A model generated the notes under the pieces. The model did not search any database. It saw nothing but the letters and a program-made list of their open reading frames with translations, and was not told the origin of the DNA. Below, one piece after another: positions 24,057-36,137 of a stretch of 39,184 bases of DNA. This DNA comes from Brevundimonas sp. UBA4609 (GTDB lineage Bacteria; Pseudomonadota; Alphaproteobacteria; Caulobacterales; Caulobacteraceae): contig DGIZ01000146.1 of the NCBI GenBank assembly GCA_002386585.1, forward strand, positions 1 to 39,184, written 5' to 3'. A program made the position numbers and the translations under genes. Positions within the stretch are counted from its first letter, which is position 1, and every line of letters begins with the position of its first letter.

Positions 24057-25667
24057 ATGCGTTTTGGTTTCACGAGAGCGGCGACGGCGGTTTCGGCGGC
24101 GGCGCTCATGCTGCTGGCCGGGCCCGGCCTGGCGCAGCAGGCGGCCCAGGTTCGTCCGACGACGGGCAGCGGCGGCGACATCGTCAACTATGGCCAGATC
24201 CACAGCCCGGTGGTCGGGCGGGGCGGCATGGTGGTCAGCCAGAGCGATCCGGCCACCCGCGTCGGCGTCGAGATCCTGCGCCAGGGCGGCAATGCGGTCG
24301 ATTCGGCCGTGGCCGTGGCCTTCGCCGAGGCCGTCACCCTGCCGCGCGCGGGCAACATCGGCGGCTCGGGCTATATGATCGTGCATATGGCCGCCACGGC
24401 GGATCGGCCGGCGCAGGACATCGCCGTCAACTATTACGGCGCGGCGCCCGCCGCGACGACGCCTGAGCTTCTGCTGGGGCCGGACGGCAGGTTCGACCGT
24501 TCCAAGCCGTCGGGCTTCATCAACGTCTCGGTGCCGGGCACGGTGATGGGCCTGTGGGAGGCGCATTCGCGCTTCGGCTCCATGCCCTGGGCCGATCTGG
24601 TCGCGCCGGCGATCCGCCTGGCCGAGGAGGGCTATGTCCTGTCGGACGGGGAGGCGGACGCTACGGCGGGCCGGGCGCGGGTGCTGGCGACGGATCCGGG
24701 CGCGCGCGAGGCCTATCTGAAGCCGGACGGCTCGGTCTACCGCGCGGGCGAGACCTTCCGTCAGCCCCTGCTGGCCGAAAGCCTGCGCAAGGTGGCGAGC
24801 GGCGGGGCGGACGAATTCTACAAGGGCGAACTGGCGCGCCAGATCGTGGCCGGCATCCAGGCCCAGGGCGGCGTGATCACCCTGGAGGACATGGCCGCCT
24901 ATCGCGCCGACGTGTCCGAGCCGATCTGGGGCAGCTATCGCGGGAATCGCATCTCCTTCATGCCGCCGACGGCCTCGGGCGTCAGCGTCGCCGAGGCGCT
25001 GAACCTGCTGGAGCATTTCGACCTGAAGGCCATGGGATGGGGCAGCGTCGACAGCCTGCACCTGATCTCGGAAGCGATGAAGATCACCTCGTCGGACCGT
25101 CGTCTGATCGGGGGCGCGCCGCAGTGGACCACCCCGGCCCACGGCCTGGCCAGCAAGGAATTCGCCGCCGAGCGCGTCAAGCTGATCGCCCTGGACCGCA
25201 CGCTGAAGGCGGCGGACGTCCCCGAGGGCAATCCCTATCCCTATGAGAGCCAGGACACGACCCACTATTCGGTGGCGGACGCCTTCGGCAATGCGGTGTC
25301 GAACACCTACACCCTGTCCAACTCCTACGGCGCGCATGTCGCTCCGGTCGGGACGGGCATCCTGCTGAACAACCACCTGGACAACTTCTCCTGGGGCACG
25401 CGCGGCGAGCCGAACTCGCCCGCGCCGGGCAAGCGTCTGGGCTCGACCATCACGCCGATGATCGTGTTCAAGGACGACAAGCCCTGGCTGATCACCGGCA
25501 CGCCCGGCGGCGGCTACATCATCGCCAGCCTGTCGCCGCTGGCGGCCGGGCTGCTGCGCGACCGCCTGTCGGACCTGAGTCAGGCCTGGATGCTGATGGG
25601 GCTGGGCCTCGTCGCCATGGCGGCGATGACCCTGGCCTTCAAACCCGGCGGCGCGAAGCTGCGCTAG
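24057..25667 (+). CDS. ggt: Gamma-glutamyltransferase with abnormal 3' end (in-frame fusion to an MFS transporter tail)
   Basis: The 536-residue frame starts at 24057, where a signal peptide begins ([28 protein letters not shown]). Residues ~40-489 are a normal Ggt precursor: [17 protein letters not shown] and [12 protein letters not shown] in the large subunit, then the self-cleavage site and nucleophile Thr401 in DTTHYSV, then [22 protein letters not shown] and [11 protein letters not shown]. The usual remaining ~90-100 residues of the small subunit are missing. From about residue 490 the frame continues [32 protein letters not shown] and ends FKPGGAKLR, which looks like the last loop and helix of an MFS transporter. 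The enzyme normally cleaves gamma-glutamyl bonds of glutathione in the periplasm; this product may be inactive. Confidence 0.8.
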   Translation: MRFGFTRAATAVSAAALMLLAGPGLAQQAAQVRPTTGSGGDIVNYGQIHSPVVGRGGMVVSQSDPATRVGVEILRQGGNAVDSAVAVAFAEAVTLPRAGNIGGSGYMIVHMAATADRPAQDIAVNYYGAAPAATTPELLLGPDGRFDRSKPSGFINVSVPGTVMGLWEAHSRFGSMPWADLVAPAIRLAEEGYVLSDGEADATAGRARVLATDPGAREAYLKPDGSVYRAGETFRQPLLAESLRKVASGGADEFYKGELARQIVAGIQAQGGVITLEDMAAYRADVSEPIWGSYRGNRISFMPPTASGVSVAEALNLLEHFDLKAMGWGSVDSLHLISEAMKITSSDRRLIGGAPQWTTPAHGLASKEFAAERVKLIALDRTLKAADVPEGNPYPYESQDTTHYSVADAFGNAVSNTYTLSNSYGAHVAPVGTGILLNNHLDNFSWGTRGEPNSPAPGKRLGSTITPMIVFKDDKPWLITGTPGGGYIIASLSPLAAGLLRDRLSDLSQAWMLMGLGLVAMAAMTLAFKPGGAKLR

Positions 25668-27070
25668 GCTGCCGCGTCGCGCCAGGCCTTGAGCGCATCT
25701 AGGGCGCGGATGCTCTGCAGACGCTTCTTGGCGCGGCCGCGCTCCTTGGGATGGATGCGCTTGCCGTCTTCATCGACCTTGGGCGCTTCCAGCGGGGGCA
25801 GCAGTCCGTAGTTGATGTTCATCGGCTGGAACTTTGAGCCTTCAAGGTGGCCGCCGGTGATGTGCTCGACCAGGGCGCCCATGGCGGTTTCCGGCGGGGG
25901 CGGAGACAGGTCGCGTCCCAATGCCTGCGCCGCAGCCAGACGGCCGGTCAGCAGGCCCATGGCCGCGCTTTCGACATAACCCTCGACCCCGGTCACCTGA
26001 CCGGCGAAGCGCAGGCGCGGAATGGCCTTCAGCCGCATCTGCTTGTCCAGCAGCCTGGGGCTGTTCAGGAAGGTGTTGCGGTGCAGGCCGCCCAAACGCG
26101 CGAACTGGGCGTTCTCCAGGCCGGGGATCATGCGGAAGACGTCGGTCTGGGCGCCGTATTTCAGCTTGGTCTGGAAGCCGACCATGTTGAACAGGGTGCC
26201 CAGCGCATTGTCCTGACGCAGTTGGACGATGGCGTAGGGCTTGACTGTCGGGTTGTGCTGATTGGTCAGGCCGACCGGCTTCATCGGGCCGTGGCGCAGG
26301 GTCTCGCGGCCGCGCTCGGCCATGACCTCGATCGGCAGGCAGCCGTCGAAATAGGGCACGTTCTCCCATTCCTTGAAGTCCGCCTTGGGGCCGTCCAGCA
26401 GGGCGTCGATGAAGGCTTCGTACTGGGCCTTGTCCATCGGGCAGTTGACGTAGGCCGCCTTGTCGCCGCCGGGGCCTTCCTTGTCATAGCGCGACTGGCG
26501 CCAGGCCACGTCGAAGTCGATGCTGTCGGCGTGCAGGATCGGCGCGATGGCGTCGAAGAAGCTGAGGCTTTCTTCGCCGGTCGCCTTCAGGATGGCGTCG
26601 GCCAGGGCGGGCGAGGTCAACGGGCCGGTGGCGACGATGACGTTGTCCCAGTCTTCCGGCGGAATGCCCGCGATCTCTTCGCGCACAATGGTCACCAGGG
26701 GGTGAGCTTCCAGTCTGGCCGTCACGGCGTCCGAGAAGCCGATGCGGTCGACCGCCAGGGCGCCGCCAGCGGGCACCTGATTGGCGTCGCCGGACGCCAT
26801 GATCAGGCTGTCCAGCGCCCGCATCTCGGCGTGCAGCAGGCCGACGGCGTTGAACTCCCAGTCGTCCGAGCGGAAGGAGTTGGAGCAGACCAGTTCGGCC
26901 AGGCCCGTGGTGTGGTGGGCGTCGGTGCGGACCTGCTCCGGCTCGTCCCGACGCATTTCATGCAGGATGACGGGCACGCCCGCCTGGGCGATCTGCCAGG
27001 TCGCTTCGGATCCGGCGAGGCCGCCGCCGATGACGTGGACGGGGCGGGGAGTGGGGGACGCATTCGACAT
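25664..27070 (-). CDS. trmFO: Folate-dependent tRNA (uracil-5-)-methyltransferase TrmFO
   Basis: The protein has 468 residues, normal for TrmFO. The N-terminal FAD site [19 protein letters not shown] is followed by the family motifs [46 protein letters not shown] and [23 protein letters not shown], and by [13 protein letters not shown] near the C-terminus. It makes ribothymidine at position 54 of tRNA using methylenetetrahydrofolate and FAD(H2). Its stop overlaps the stop of the convergent Ggt-MFS frame by 4 nt. A very long frame on the opposite strand is only its shadow. Confidence 0.96.
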   Translation of the reverse strand: MSNASPTPRPVHVIGGGLAGSEATWQIAQAGVPVILHEMRRDEPEQVRTDAHHTTGLAELVCSNSFRSDDWEFNAVGLLHAEMRALDSLIMASGDANQVPAGGALAVDRIGFSDAVTARLEAHPLVTIVREEIAGIPPEDWDNVIVATGPLTSPALADAILKATGEESLSFFDAIAPILHADSIDFDVAWRQSRYDKEGPGGDKAAYVNCPMDKAQYEAFIDALLDGPKADFKEWENVPYFDGCLPIEVMAERGRETLRHGPMKPVGLTNQHNPTVKPYAIVQLRQDNALGTLFNMVGFQTKLKYGAQTDVFRMIPGLENAQFARLGGLHRNTFLNSPRLLDKQMRLKAIPRLRFAGQVTGVEGYVESAAMGLLTGRLAAAQALGRDLSPPPPETAMGALVEHITGGHLEGSKFQPMNINYGLLPPLEAPKVDEDGKRIHPKERGRAKKRLQSIRALDALKAWRDAAA

Positions 27071-27172
27071 GGCGGCCTAATAGCCGCGTGGCGCGCCCCT
27101 GTCATGCGGGGCGTGCGGTCAAGGCTGTCGGAGGACGACGTTCGTCCTTATAAGCGACGGCGGAGGCTGTTC

Positions 27173-28111
27173 ATGACCCATGGATTCCAGATCGATGAAG
27201 CGCTGGCGGATGGTTTTCGTCTGATCCGGCGTCGGCCCGGCAGCGTCTTCGCCTGGGGCGTCGTTCTGGCTCTACCTGTCTTGCTGTCCGCCATCGTCAT
27301 GATCGATCTCTTGATGACGATCGGTCTTGAGGCCATGGCTGAGAATGCAGACGCCAGCCCGCAGGCGCTCGCCGCCATGATGCGGATGCAGGCCTGGTCC
27401 ATGTTGATCAATGTGGTGCAGCTGATCGGTTACGTCCTGATCATCGCCGCCATCTGCCGCGCGGTGCTGTGGCCCGAGCGCGCGCCGGGTCGCTTTTTCG
27501 ATCTTCGAGTCGGCATGGATGAGGCGAGGGTGGCCGTGGCCGGCCTGGCCGTCATGGCGGGCTGCTATGGCGTGATGCTGGTCGTCCTTCTACTGGCCTT
27601 CGCCTTTGGGGCGGCCTTCTGGATGGTGTCCGAAACAGCGGCTGTGGTGCTGGGCGTGGCGGTGGGGTTGGCGGGAATCGTCGGCATCGTCTGGGCGGGG
27701 TTGCGGACCTCCATGATCATGCCGCTCAGCATCGCGTCTCAGGATTTCGCCTTCGTGGAGGGGTGGAAGATGACGAAGGGCCGCGTCGGGATGCTGTTGG
27801 GCCTTTTCGTCGCGACGCTTGCCGTCACGATGGTGGTCCATGTGCTGCTCCTGATCGTGGCGGGATTGATCGCCCTGGGCGTCAGCATTCCCTTCTGGCC
27901 TCAACTGGCGGCCTGGGCCCAGAGCGCGTCGAGCGAGCTTCCGGCCTTCAACCCGCTCGTTGTCGCAGTGGCAGGCGCTGCGGCCTTTATCGCCATTGCG
28001 GCTTATTACGGCGTCATCGTCGCCATCTGGATCGCGCCCGGCGTTTCGGCCTGTCGCCAGATGCTGGCGATGCAGAAACAGGACGAAACCGGCGCGGCTG
28101 CGTTAAGCTGA
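27173..28111 (+). CDS. Polytopic membrane protein, paralogue 1
   Basis: The protein has 312 residues from the ATG at 27173, which has GGAGG eight bases upstream; the frame is open far upstream only because of antisense coding in trmFO. The N-terminus MTHGFQIDEALADGFRLIRRRPGSVFAWG precedes six or so membrane helices (for example VVLALPVLLSAIVMIDLL, LINVVQLIGYVLIIAAICRAVL and VVLLLAFAFGAAFWMV). A cytosolic loop, LRTSMIMPLSIASQDFAFVEGWKMTKGR, is shared in pattern with the next gene (RLCLVAPTTFAEQKIAIKESWAMTRGR). This recalls GlpQ-associated or DUF7847-like membrane domains. The function is unknown. Confidence 0.78.
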   Translation: MTHGFQIDEALADGFRLIRRRPGSVFAWGVVLALPVLLSAIVMIDLLMTIGLEAMAENADASPQALAAMMRMQAWSMLINVVQLIGYVLIIAAICRAVLWPERAPGRFFDLRVGMDEARVAVAGLAVMAGCYGVMLVVLLLAFAFGAAFWMVSETAAVVLGVAVGLAGIVGIVWAGLRTSMIMPLSIASQDFAFVEGWKMTKGRVGMLLGLFVATLAVTMVVHVLLLIVAGLIALGVSIPFWPQLAAWAQSASSELPAFNPLVVAVAGAAAFIAIAAYYGVIVAIWIAPGVSACRQMLAMQKQDETGAAALS

Positions 28112-28131
28112 GCGAGAATCGAGGAGCCAGC

Positions 28132-29022
28132 ATGAGTTTCAACGCCACCGAATCCGCCTTTGAGGGCTTCCGCCTGGCCCGTCGGGCACCGATGGCCATT
28201 CTGGCCTGGGCAGCCGCCTATATCGTGTTCTTCGCGGTCTTCTTCGCCGTGGCCGGCGGCAGCCTGATCAACATCATCAACCTGGCCGAGCAGATCGAAC
28301 AGAGCGCCGAGCCGTCGATGAGCGATCTGACGACCCTGGGGCAGGCTTACGGCGCCATGATGGGGCTGGCCCTGCCGTTGTCGCTGCTGTTCAGCGCCGT
28401 GCTGACGGCGGCGGTGGCGCGCTCCGTCATTCGCCCGGAGGAGAAGCGGTTCGGCTACCTGCGCCTGGGACGCGATGAACTGCGTATCCTGGGAGCCACG
28501 CTGGTTGTGGCGCTGCTGATGTTCGGCGTGATCATGGGCGGCACGGTGCTGGTCAGCGTCTTTGTGGGGCTGGCGGCGAGCATGGGCGCGCCCTTCCTGA
28601 TCCTGCCGGCGGTTCTTGTGGGACTTGGGGTTGCTGCGGTCGCCGTCTGGCTGGCCGTGCGCCTCTGCCTGGTCGCGCCGACGACCTTCGCGGAGCAGAA
28701 GATCGCCATCAAGGAAAGCTGGGCCATGACCAGGGGCCGTTTCTGGCCGCTGCTGGGCATGGCGGTTCTGGCGGGCGTCATGTCCATGCTGGTGGGGCTG
28801 TTGGGCTCCATCGTCATCGCGCCGCTCAACCTGATCTTCGGCGGCCTGGAGAGCCTGGCGGGAGCAGAGACGACCAATGTCGCCACGCTTCTCGTGAAGT
28901 TCTGGCCGGCCCTGCTGGTGTGGGGCGTGGTCAACGCCCTGCTGTCGGCGGCGCAGGCGGCCGTCATCTATGCGCCGTTCTCGGCGGCCTATCTGGGCAT
29001 CAAGGGCGTGCCGCGCGTCTGA
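28132..29022 (+). CDS. Polytopic membrane protein, paralogue 2
   Basis: The protein has 296 residues from an ATG with GAGGAG six bases upstream, starting 20 nt after the first paralogue. The layout is the same: MSFNATESAFEGFRLARRAPMAILAW, then hydrophobic segments (AAYIVFFAVFFAVAGGSLI, LALPLSLLFSAVLTAAVARSVI, ILGATLVVALLMFGVIMGGTVL) and the shared loop with SWAMTRGRFWPLLG. The pair probably arose by tandem duplication and may form one complex. The strong hairpin at 29047-29074 ends the unit. No function is recognised. Confidence 0.78.
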   Translation: MSFNATESAFEGFRLARRAPMAILAWAAAYIVFFAVFFAVAGGSLINIINLAEQIEQSAEPSMSDLTTLGQAYGAMMGLALPLSLLFSAVLTAAVARSVIRPEEKRFGYLRLGRDELRILGATLVVALLMFGVIMGGTVLVSVFVGLAASMGAPFLILPAVLVGLGVAAVAVWLAVRLCLVAPTTFAEQKIAIKESWAMTRGRFWPLLGMAVLAGVMSMLVGLLGSIVIAPLNLIFGGLESLAGAETTNVATLLVKFWPALLVWGVVNALLSAAQAAVIYAPFSAAYLGIKGVPRV

Positions 29023-29046
29023 TCCGACGGCCTCGCTGGAAATGAA

Positions 29047-29074
29047 ACGCCGCGCTCCGACAGGGGCGCGGCGT
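29047..29074. terminator. Bidirectional Rho-independent terminator
   Basis: A 12-bp stem (ACGCCGCGCTCC with GGGGCGCGGCGT, one G-T pair) with a GACA loop is followed by ACTTTTC on the plus strand and by TTTCATTTCC on the minus strand. It lies between the stops of the convergent membrane-protein unit and uvrA and can serve both. Confidence 0.85.
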
Positions 29075-29084
29075 ACTTTTCAGG

Positions 29085-32021
<2,937 letters not shown>

Positions 32022-32041
32022 GGAATCCGGGAACGCGGAAG

Positions 32042-32061
32042 GCCCCGGAACGGTCCGGGGC
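32042..32061 (-). other. Hairpin in the uvrA leader
   Basis: GCCCCGGA and TCCGGGGC form an 8-bp stem with loop ACGG, 20 nt before the uvrA start. There is no T-run after it. It would be part of the uvrA 5' leader and could affect translation or mRNA stability. Confidence 0.4.
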
Positions 32062-32100
32062 GACGACGCTATATGGGGATCAATTCGCCGGAAACAGCAA

Positions 32101-32115
32101 GAACAATATGAGAAC
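32101..32115. promoter_or_regulatory. LexA (SOS) box upstream of uvrA
   Basis: GAAC-AATATGA-GAAC; on the uvrA strand GTTC-TCATATT-GTTC. This is a perfect match to the direct-repeat SOS box GTTC-N7-GTTC used by LexA of alphaproteobacteria. It lies between the hemoglobin stop codon and uvrA, 80 nt before the uvrA start, next to a CATATA -10-like sequence around 32069-32074. Confidence 0.8.
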
Positions 32116-32117
32116 TT

Positions 32118-32645
32118 TTAGCCTGCTTCGGGCGCCCACGGCGTTTCGGGGCGGCGATAGCGTTCGCCGGGGCCGACCAGGACGCCGTTGGCGTTGGCGA
32201 CGCCCAGTTCGAGGCTTTCGGCGATGCGGCGGGCGCGGACGATGAAGTGTTCGGCGGCGACGGGCGGGCATAGTTCGCGGGCGGTGGCTTCGAACAGCCC
32301 CAGCCAGCGGTCGAAATGACGCGCGTCGATCGGCAGGGGCAGGTGTTTGGGCATGGGCCGCCCTTGATACACGCCGGTGGACAGGGCGACGGACGACCAG
32401 AACAGCTTCATCTGCTCCAGATGCGGCCCCCAGTCGTCGATGCGGGCGTCGAAGATCGGGCCGATGAAATCGTCTTCGCGCACCTTGGCGTAGAAGCCCT
32501 CGACCAGGGCGTCGATCATGTCTTCGTCGATGCCGGTTTCGGCGCGGATGCGGGCCACGGCGGCTTCCCTACGTGCGGCGGCTTCGGCTCGATCCGGCGC
32601 AGGACGGTCGATACGGAATGCGACGGGACGATCAGGCGTGCTCAT
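32118..32645 (-). CDS. Group III truncated hemoglobin
   Basis: The protein has 175 residues from the ATG at 32645; the longer open frame upstream lacks a ribosome site. The globin core shows the group III pattern: MIDALVEGFYAKVREDDFIGPIFDARIDDWGPHLEQMKLFWSS (helices B-E) and STGVYQGRPMPKHLPLPI, with the proximal His likely in DARHFDRWLGLF. Group III globins bind O2 and NO with high affinity and are often linked to NO or electron-transfer functions; the exact role here is unknown. The N-terminal ~45 residues are Arg/Ala-rich and extra to the core. Confidence 0.85.
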   Translation of the reverse strand: MSTPDRPVAFRIDRPAPDRAEAAARREAAVARIRAETGIDEDMIDALVEGFYAKVREDDFIGPIFDARIDDWGPHLEQMKLFWSSVALSTGVYQGRPMPKHLPLPIDARHFDRWLGLFEATARELCPPVAAEHFIVRARRIAESLELGVANANGVLVGPGERYRRPETPWAPEAG

Positions 32646-32811
32646 GACGCTCAAGATAGGAGCCGCAAGGCCGAAAGACCATGACGCCGATTGTCCAAGG
32701 GGGCGTGGCGGCCGCATTGCGAAAGCTGAGCCGCAGTTTTGGGGTTGCGTTACGAAACTTCCGTCCCCATCCTTCTATCAGCCAACGCATCAGTGAGGAG
32801 GCAAGACGATC

Positions 32812-32949
32812 ATGATCAGCACCCTGGAAATCGGTTTCGCCCTTTCCATGCCGCTGCTCGTGTTCGCCTATGTCCTTACTCAACCCAAGCCCAAGCCGGC
32901 CCGCATCCGCGCTCGTGACGCTCAACGGCGTCGCGGCCCGCACGCCTGA
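32812..32949 (+). CDS. Possible small membrane protein or leader peptide (45 aa) overlapping the ABC-F start
   Basis: An ATG with GAGGAGG ten bases upstream opens a 45-codon frame: MISTLEIGFALSMPLLVFAY, then a Pro/Lys/Arg-rich tail ending RRRGPHA. Residues ~5-22 are hydrophobic enough for one membrane helix. It overlaps the first 80 nt of the ABC-F gene in another frame. The ABC-F start itself has no good ribosome site, so this frame may couple or control ABC-F translation. It could also be the remains of another gene; no family is recognised. Confidence 0.4.
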   Translation: MISTLEIGFALSMPLLVFAYVLTQPKPKPARIRARDAQRRRGPHA

Positions 32950-34516
32950 CGGCCGAAGCCTCTTCGACAATCTCACGCTCGCCTTCGGGCGCGAACGCAC
33001 GGCCGTCGTGGGTCGCAACGGCGTGGGCAAGACCACGCTGCTGCGCCTTGTCGCTGGTCTGGCCGAACCGGCTGAGGGCGCGATCGCACGCGCCGGAACG
33101 GTCGGCTGGTTGGCGCAGGCGCAGACGCTCGCGGATGATGAGACGGTCGCCGAGACGCTGGGTGTCGCTGCGCCTCTGGCCGTCCTGCATCGCGTGTTGG
33201 CGGGTGAAGGTTCGCTGGACGACATGGCCGAGGCGGACTGGACGCTGGAAGAGCGGATGCAGGCGGCTTTGGTCGAGGTCGGTCTGGCTGATCTGGCGCT
33301 GGATCGCCGTACGGCGGACCTCAGCGGCGGCGAACAGACGCGCCTGCGGCTGGCGGGGCTGAAGCTGGCGGCGCCGGACCTGCTGGTGCTGGACGAGCCG
33401 ACCAATCATCTGGACGCCGAGGCCCGCGCCATGATCGCCGATGTCGTGTCCGACTGGCCGGGCGGGGTGGTGCTGGTCAGCCACGATCGCGCCCTGCTGC
33501 GTCGCGTGGACCGCATCGTCGAGCTTTCCAGTCTGGGCGCGCGGGTGCATGGCGGCGGCTGGGATCTGTATGTCGAGCGTCGCGACGCCGAACGGGCCGC
33601 TGCTGAGCGCGATCTGGAACAGGCGGAACGCGCTATCGGTCGGGTCCAGCGTGAGACGCAGATGGCCCAGGAGCGTCAGGCTCGGCGCGATCGCGCGGGC
33701 AAGGCGGCGCGCGCCAACAGCTCCGATCCCGAGATCCTGCTCGACGCCCAGGCCCAGCGGGCCGAGGAAACCGGCGCGCGTGGTCAGCGGCTGGCGGAAC
33801 GCAAACGCCAGGCGGCCGAGAGCGATCTGGTCGAGGCCCGCGAGCGCGTCGAACGCGTGCGCCAGATGGCGCTGGCCATGCCGCCGACCGGGCTGCCTGC
33901 GGGACGTATGGTGTTGAACCTGAACGAGGCGGTCGTGAGGGCCGATGACGGCCGCCGTCTGCTGGGGCCGATCTCCCTGCGTCTGACCGGGCCGGAGCGC
34001 GTCGCCGTGACCGGTCCCAACGGGGCGGGCAAGACGACCCTGTTAAAGCTGATCGCGGGGCTGACCGAACCATCGGCGGGCTCGGTTGAGCGGCCGGTTC
34101 GCGCGGCCTTGCTGGATCAGCAGGCGGCCATGCTGAAGCCGGACGAAACGCTCGTCGACGCCTGGCTGAGGCTGAACCCGCAGGGCACGCCCAATGCGGC
34201 GCGGGCGGCTCTGGCCCGCTTTCTGTTCCGCAATGTGCAGGCCGACCGCAAGACAGGAGACCTGTCTGGCGGCGAGCGGCTGCGCGCGGCCCTGGCCTGC
34301 GTCATGACCGGGACGCAGCCGCCGCAACTGCTGGTGCTGGACGAGCCGACCAACCATCTGGACATCGATTCCGTCGAGCCGGTGGAGGCGGCGCTGTCAG
34401 GCTATGACGGCGCGCTGGTGGTGGTCAGCCATGACGCAGATTTTCTGGCGAATCTGGGCGTCGAACGAACGATCGTGCTGAAGGACGGTCAACTCCAGCC
34501 TTCGACCACGCCCTGA
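32870..34516 (+). CDS. ABC-F family ATPase (ribosome-associated type)
   Basis: The soluble protein has 548 residues, two ABC domains and no membrane segments. Domain 1 has GRNGVGKTTLLRLVAG, LSGGEQTRLRLAGLKL and LLVLDEPTNHLD; domain 2 has GPNGAGKTTLLKLIAG, LSGGERLRAALACVM and LLVLDEPTNHLD. The linker between them (~230-320) is long, charged and helical (ERRDAERAAAERDLEQAERAIGR, then QERQARRDRAGKAARANSSDPE), as in the P-site tRNA-interaction motif of ABC-F proteins. Such proteins relieve stalled ribosomes or protect them from antibiotics. Which subgroup it is cannot be told by eye. It overlaps the stop of the convergent EAL gene by 28 nt. Confidence 0.9.
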   Translation: MSLLNPSPSRPASALVTLNGVAARTPDGRSLFDNLTLAFGRERTAVVGRNGVGKTTLLRLVAGLAEPAEGAIARAGTVGWLAQAQTLADDETVAETLGVAAPLAVLHRVLAGEGSLDDMAEADWTLEERMQAALVEVGLADLALDRRTADLSGGEQTRLRLAGLKLAAPDLLVLDEPTNHLDAEARAMIADVVSDWPGGVVLVSHDRALLRRVDRIVELSSLGARVHGGGWDLYVERRDAERAAAERDLEQAERAIGRVQRETQMAQERQARRDRAGKAARANSSDPEILLDAQAQRAEETGARGQRLAERKRQAAESDLVEARERVERVRQMALAMPPTGLPAGRMVLNLNEAVVRADDGRRLLGPISLRLTGPERVAVTGPNGAGKTTLLKLIAGLTEPSAGSVERPVRAALLDQQAAMLKPDETLVDAWLRLNPQGTPNAARAALARFLFRNVQADRKTGDLSGGERLRAALACVMTGTQPPQLLVLDEPTNHLDIDSVEPVEAALSGYDGALVVVSHDADFLANLGVERTIVLKDGQLQPSTTP

Positions 34517-36090
34517 CGGCGTCCTCGGATCGCGGGGGTGTTCAGAATGGTGCGCGGCTCAGGCTCGGCCCGGCCGAACAGCCAGCCCTGACCGTGGGTG
34601 ACGCCTAGGTCGCGCAGGGCGTCGGCGATCTGATCCGTCTCGATCATCTCGGCGATGGTTTCGAGTTCCAGCGACCCGCATAGTTCGATTAGATGGGCGA
34701 TCAGGGTGCGCGTACGGGCGTCGGTATGGATATCGCGCACCAGTGCGCCGTCGATCTTCACCGCGTCGACCGACAGGCCGCGCAGATAATCGAAGGAGGC
34801 CGAACCGGCCCCGAAGTCGTCGATGCAGACCTTGATCCCCGCATGGCGCAGGGCGCCCAGGCGCCGGTCGGCGGCGGCCAGATCGGCCAGGGCGGCGGTC
34901 TCCGTCACCTCGACCATCAGGCGCCGACGATCATCGGGCGCCGCAGCGGTCATCTTCAGCAGGGCCGCGACATAGGCGTCGTTGGCCAGGGAGGCGCCCG
35001 AGACGTTGACGGCGATCTTGAGCAGGCCGCCGCCCGGCTCGCGCAGGCGCCGCACCGCTTTTTCCGCTACGGCAAGGTCGAAGCCGTCGATCAGGGCCAG
35101 TTCCTCGGCCATGCGGATGGCGGCGGCGGGGCCTGATCCCTGGCCAAAGCGGGCCAGGGCCTCGAAATGATGGACGGCCCGGGTCTTCAGATCGACGATG
35201 GGCTGGTAATAGAGGGCGAAATCTCGGTCGCGCACGATGCTGCGGAAACGGTCGGCGTCCTTCAGCGTGCGTTGCAGGGAATCGGCGAAGGACAGCTCCG
35301 GATGACCCAGCCCGCCGTCCTTCAGGCAGCCCTCGATGGCGAAGCGCATGGCGCGCAGGGCCGAGGCGGCGTCGCCGCCCAGGGCGCTCTGCGTCGCGAC
35401 GGCCGACAGAACAACACCCTCGGCCTGACCGGCTTTCCGCATTTCCGCCGCCAGATCCCGCGTATCGTCCAGCTTGCGGATCAGGGCGTAGCGGTCGGAC
35501 GTCAGCCGACCCGCGCTGGCTCCGTCGTGAGAGGCGGCGTTGAGCGCGCCGCCGATGCGATGGTGAACCCGCTCCAGCGTGGCGGGATCGACGTCATGCA
35601 GGCCGTTCACGTCGATGAAGGCCAGGGCCAGGCGTTGCAGGGCGCCGGTCTCGCCGCTCGAAAGGCTGGCGTGCGCATGAGTCAGAAAGCCCTCGGCGTC
35701 TCTCGGCGGAACGCCTGCGGCCGGAGACGCGTGGTCGACCTCGAAGGGCTCGCCTTGATAGGACAGGGCGCAGGACCGGGCCGGGGCGATGTCGGGCAGG
35801 GCGAAGACGCGTAAGGTTGCGGGGCGCATCCGGCCGTCGCCACAATCGACCAGAACCTCAGCGGCGGGACTTCTCTGTCCCGGCAGCAGCGCGTCCAGCA
35901 GGTTCCGCAGCGTCGCGGCGCTTTGGACCGACAGGCGCTCGCCGAGAGGGCGGCCGACCCAGGCTGAGGTTTGCTGACCTGCGACGGGGCCGGAACCCAG
36001 GGCGAAGCGCACCACGCCATGCTGATCGACTTCGATCAGCGCGTCAGCGGCTGCGAACGCCAGGCCCAGGAGGCGGGGGGTCAGTGTCAT
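34489..36090 (-). CDS. EAL-domain c-di-GMP phosphodiesterase with degenerate GGDEF
   Basis: The protein has 533 residues. An N-terminal PAS-like segment (~1-110, DALIEVDQHGVVRFALGSG) is followed by a degenerate GGDEF domain (~145-260) in which the signature is replaced by RLTSDRYALI, then a full EAL domain (~280-515). The EAL metal and catalytic set is present: EALARF, VNVSG, EVTETA, IDDFGAGSASF, VKIDGALV, AEMIE and HGQGWLFG. It should therefore hydrolyse c-di-GMP. It follows flbY by 47 nt on the same strand, so it may be read with the flagellar genes and influence motility; that is inference. Confidence 0.88.
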   Translation of the reverse strand: MTLTPRLLGLAFAAADALIEVDQHGVVRFALGSGPVAGQQTSAWVGRPLGERLSVQSAATLRNLLDALLPGQRSPAAEVLVDCGDGRMRPATLRVFALPDIAPARSCALSYQGEPFEVDHASPAAGVPPRDAEGFLTHAHASLSSGETGALQRLALAFIDVNGLHDVDPATLERVHHRIGGALNAASHDGASAGRLTSDRYALIRKLDDTRDLAAEMRKAGQAEGVVLSAVATQSALGGDAASALRAMRFAIEGCLKDGGLGHPELSFADSLQRTLKDADRFRSIVRDRDFALYYQPIVDLKTRAVHHFEALARFGQGSGPAAAIRMAEELALIDGFDLAVAEKAVRRLREPGGGLLKIAVNVSGASLANDAYVAALLKMTAAAPDDRRRLMVEVTETAALADLAAADRRLGALRHAGIKVCIDDFGAGSASFDYLRGLSVDAVKIDGALVRDIHTDARTRTLIAHLIELCGSLELETIAEMIETDQIADALRDLGVTHGQGWLFGRAEPEPRTILNTPAIRGRRQGVVEGWS

Positions 36091-36137
36091 GCCGAAGCCG
36101 TAGACCGCACGCTGTTAAAGAATGGCGATCAGGGGCC

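Noticed and set aside
25847..28111. A 754-codon open frame running over trmFO and the first membrane protein
   Set aside because: Its first ~440 codons are antisense to trmFO and have low-complexity composition typical of a GC-rich shadow frame. Only the part from 27173 has a ribosome site and a membrane-protein sequence.
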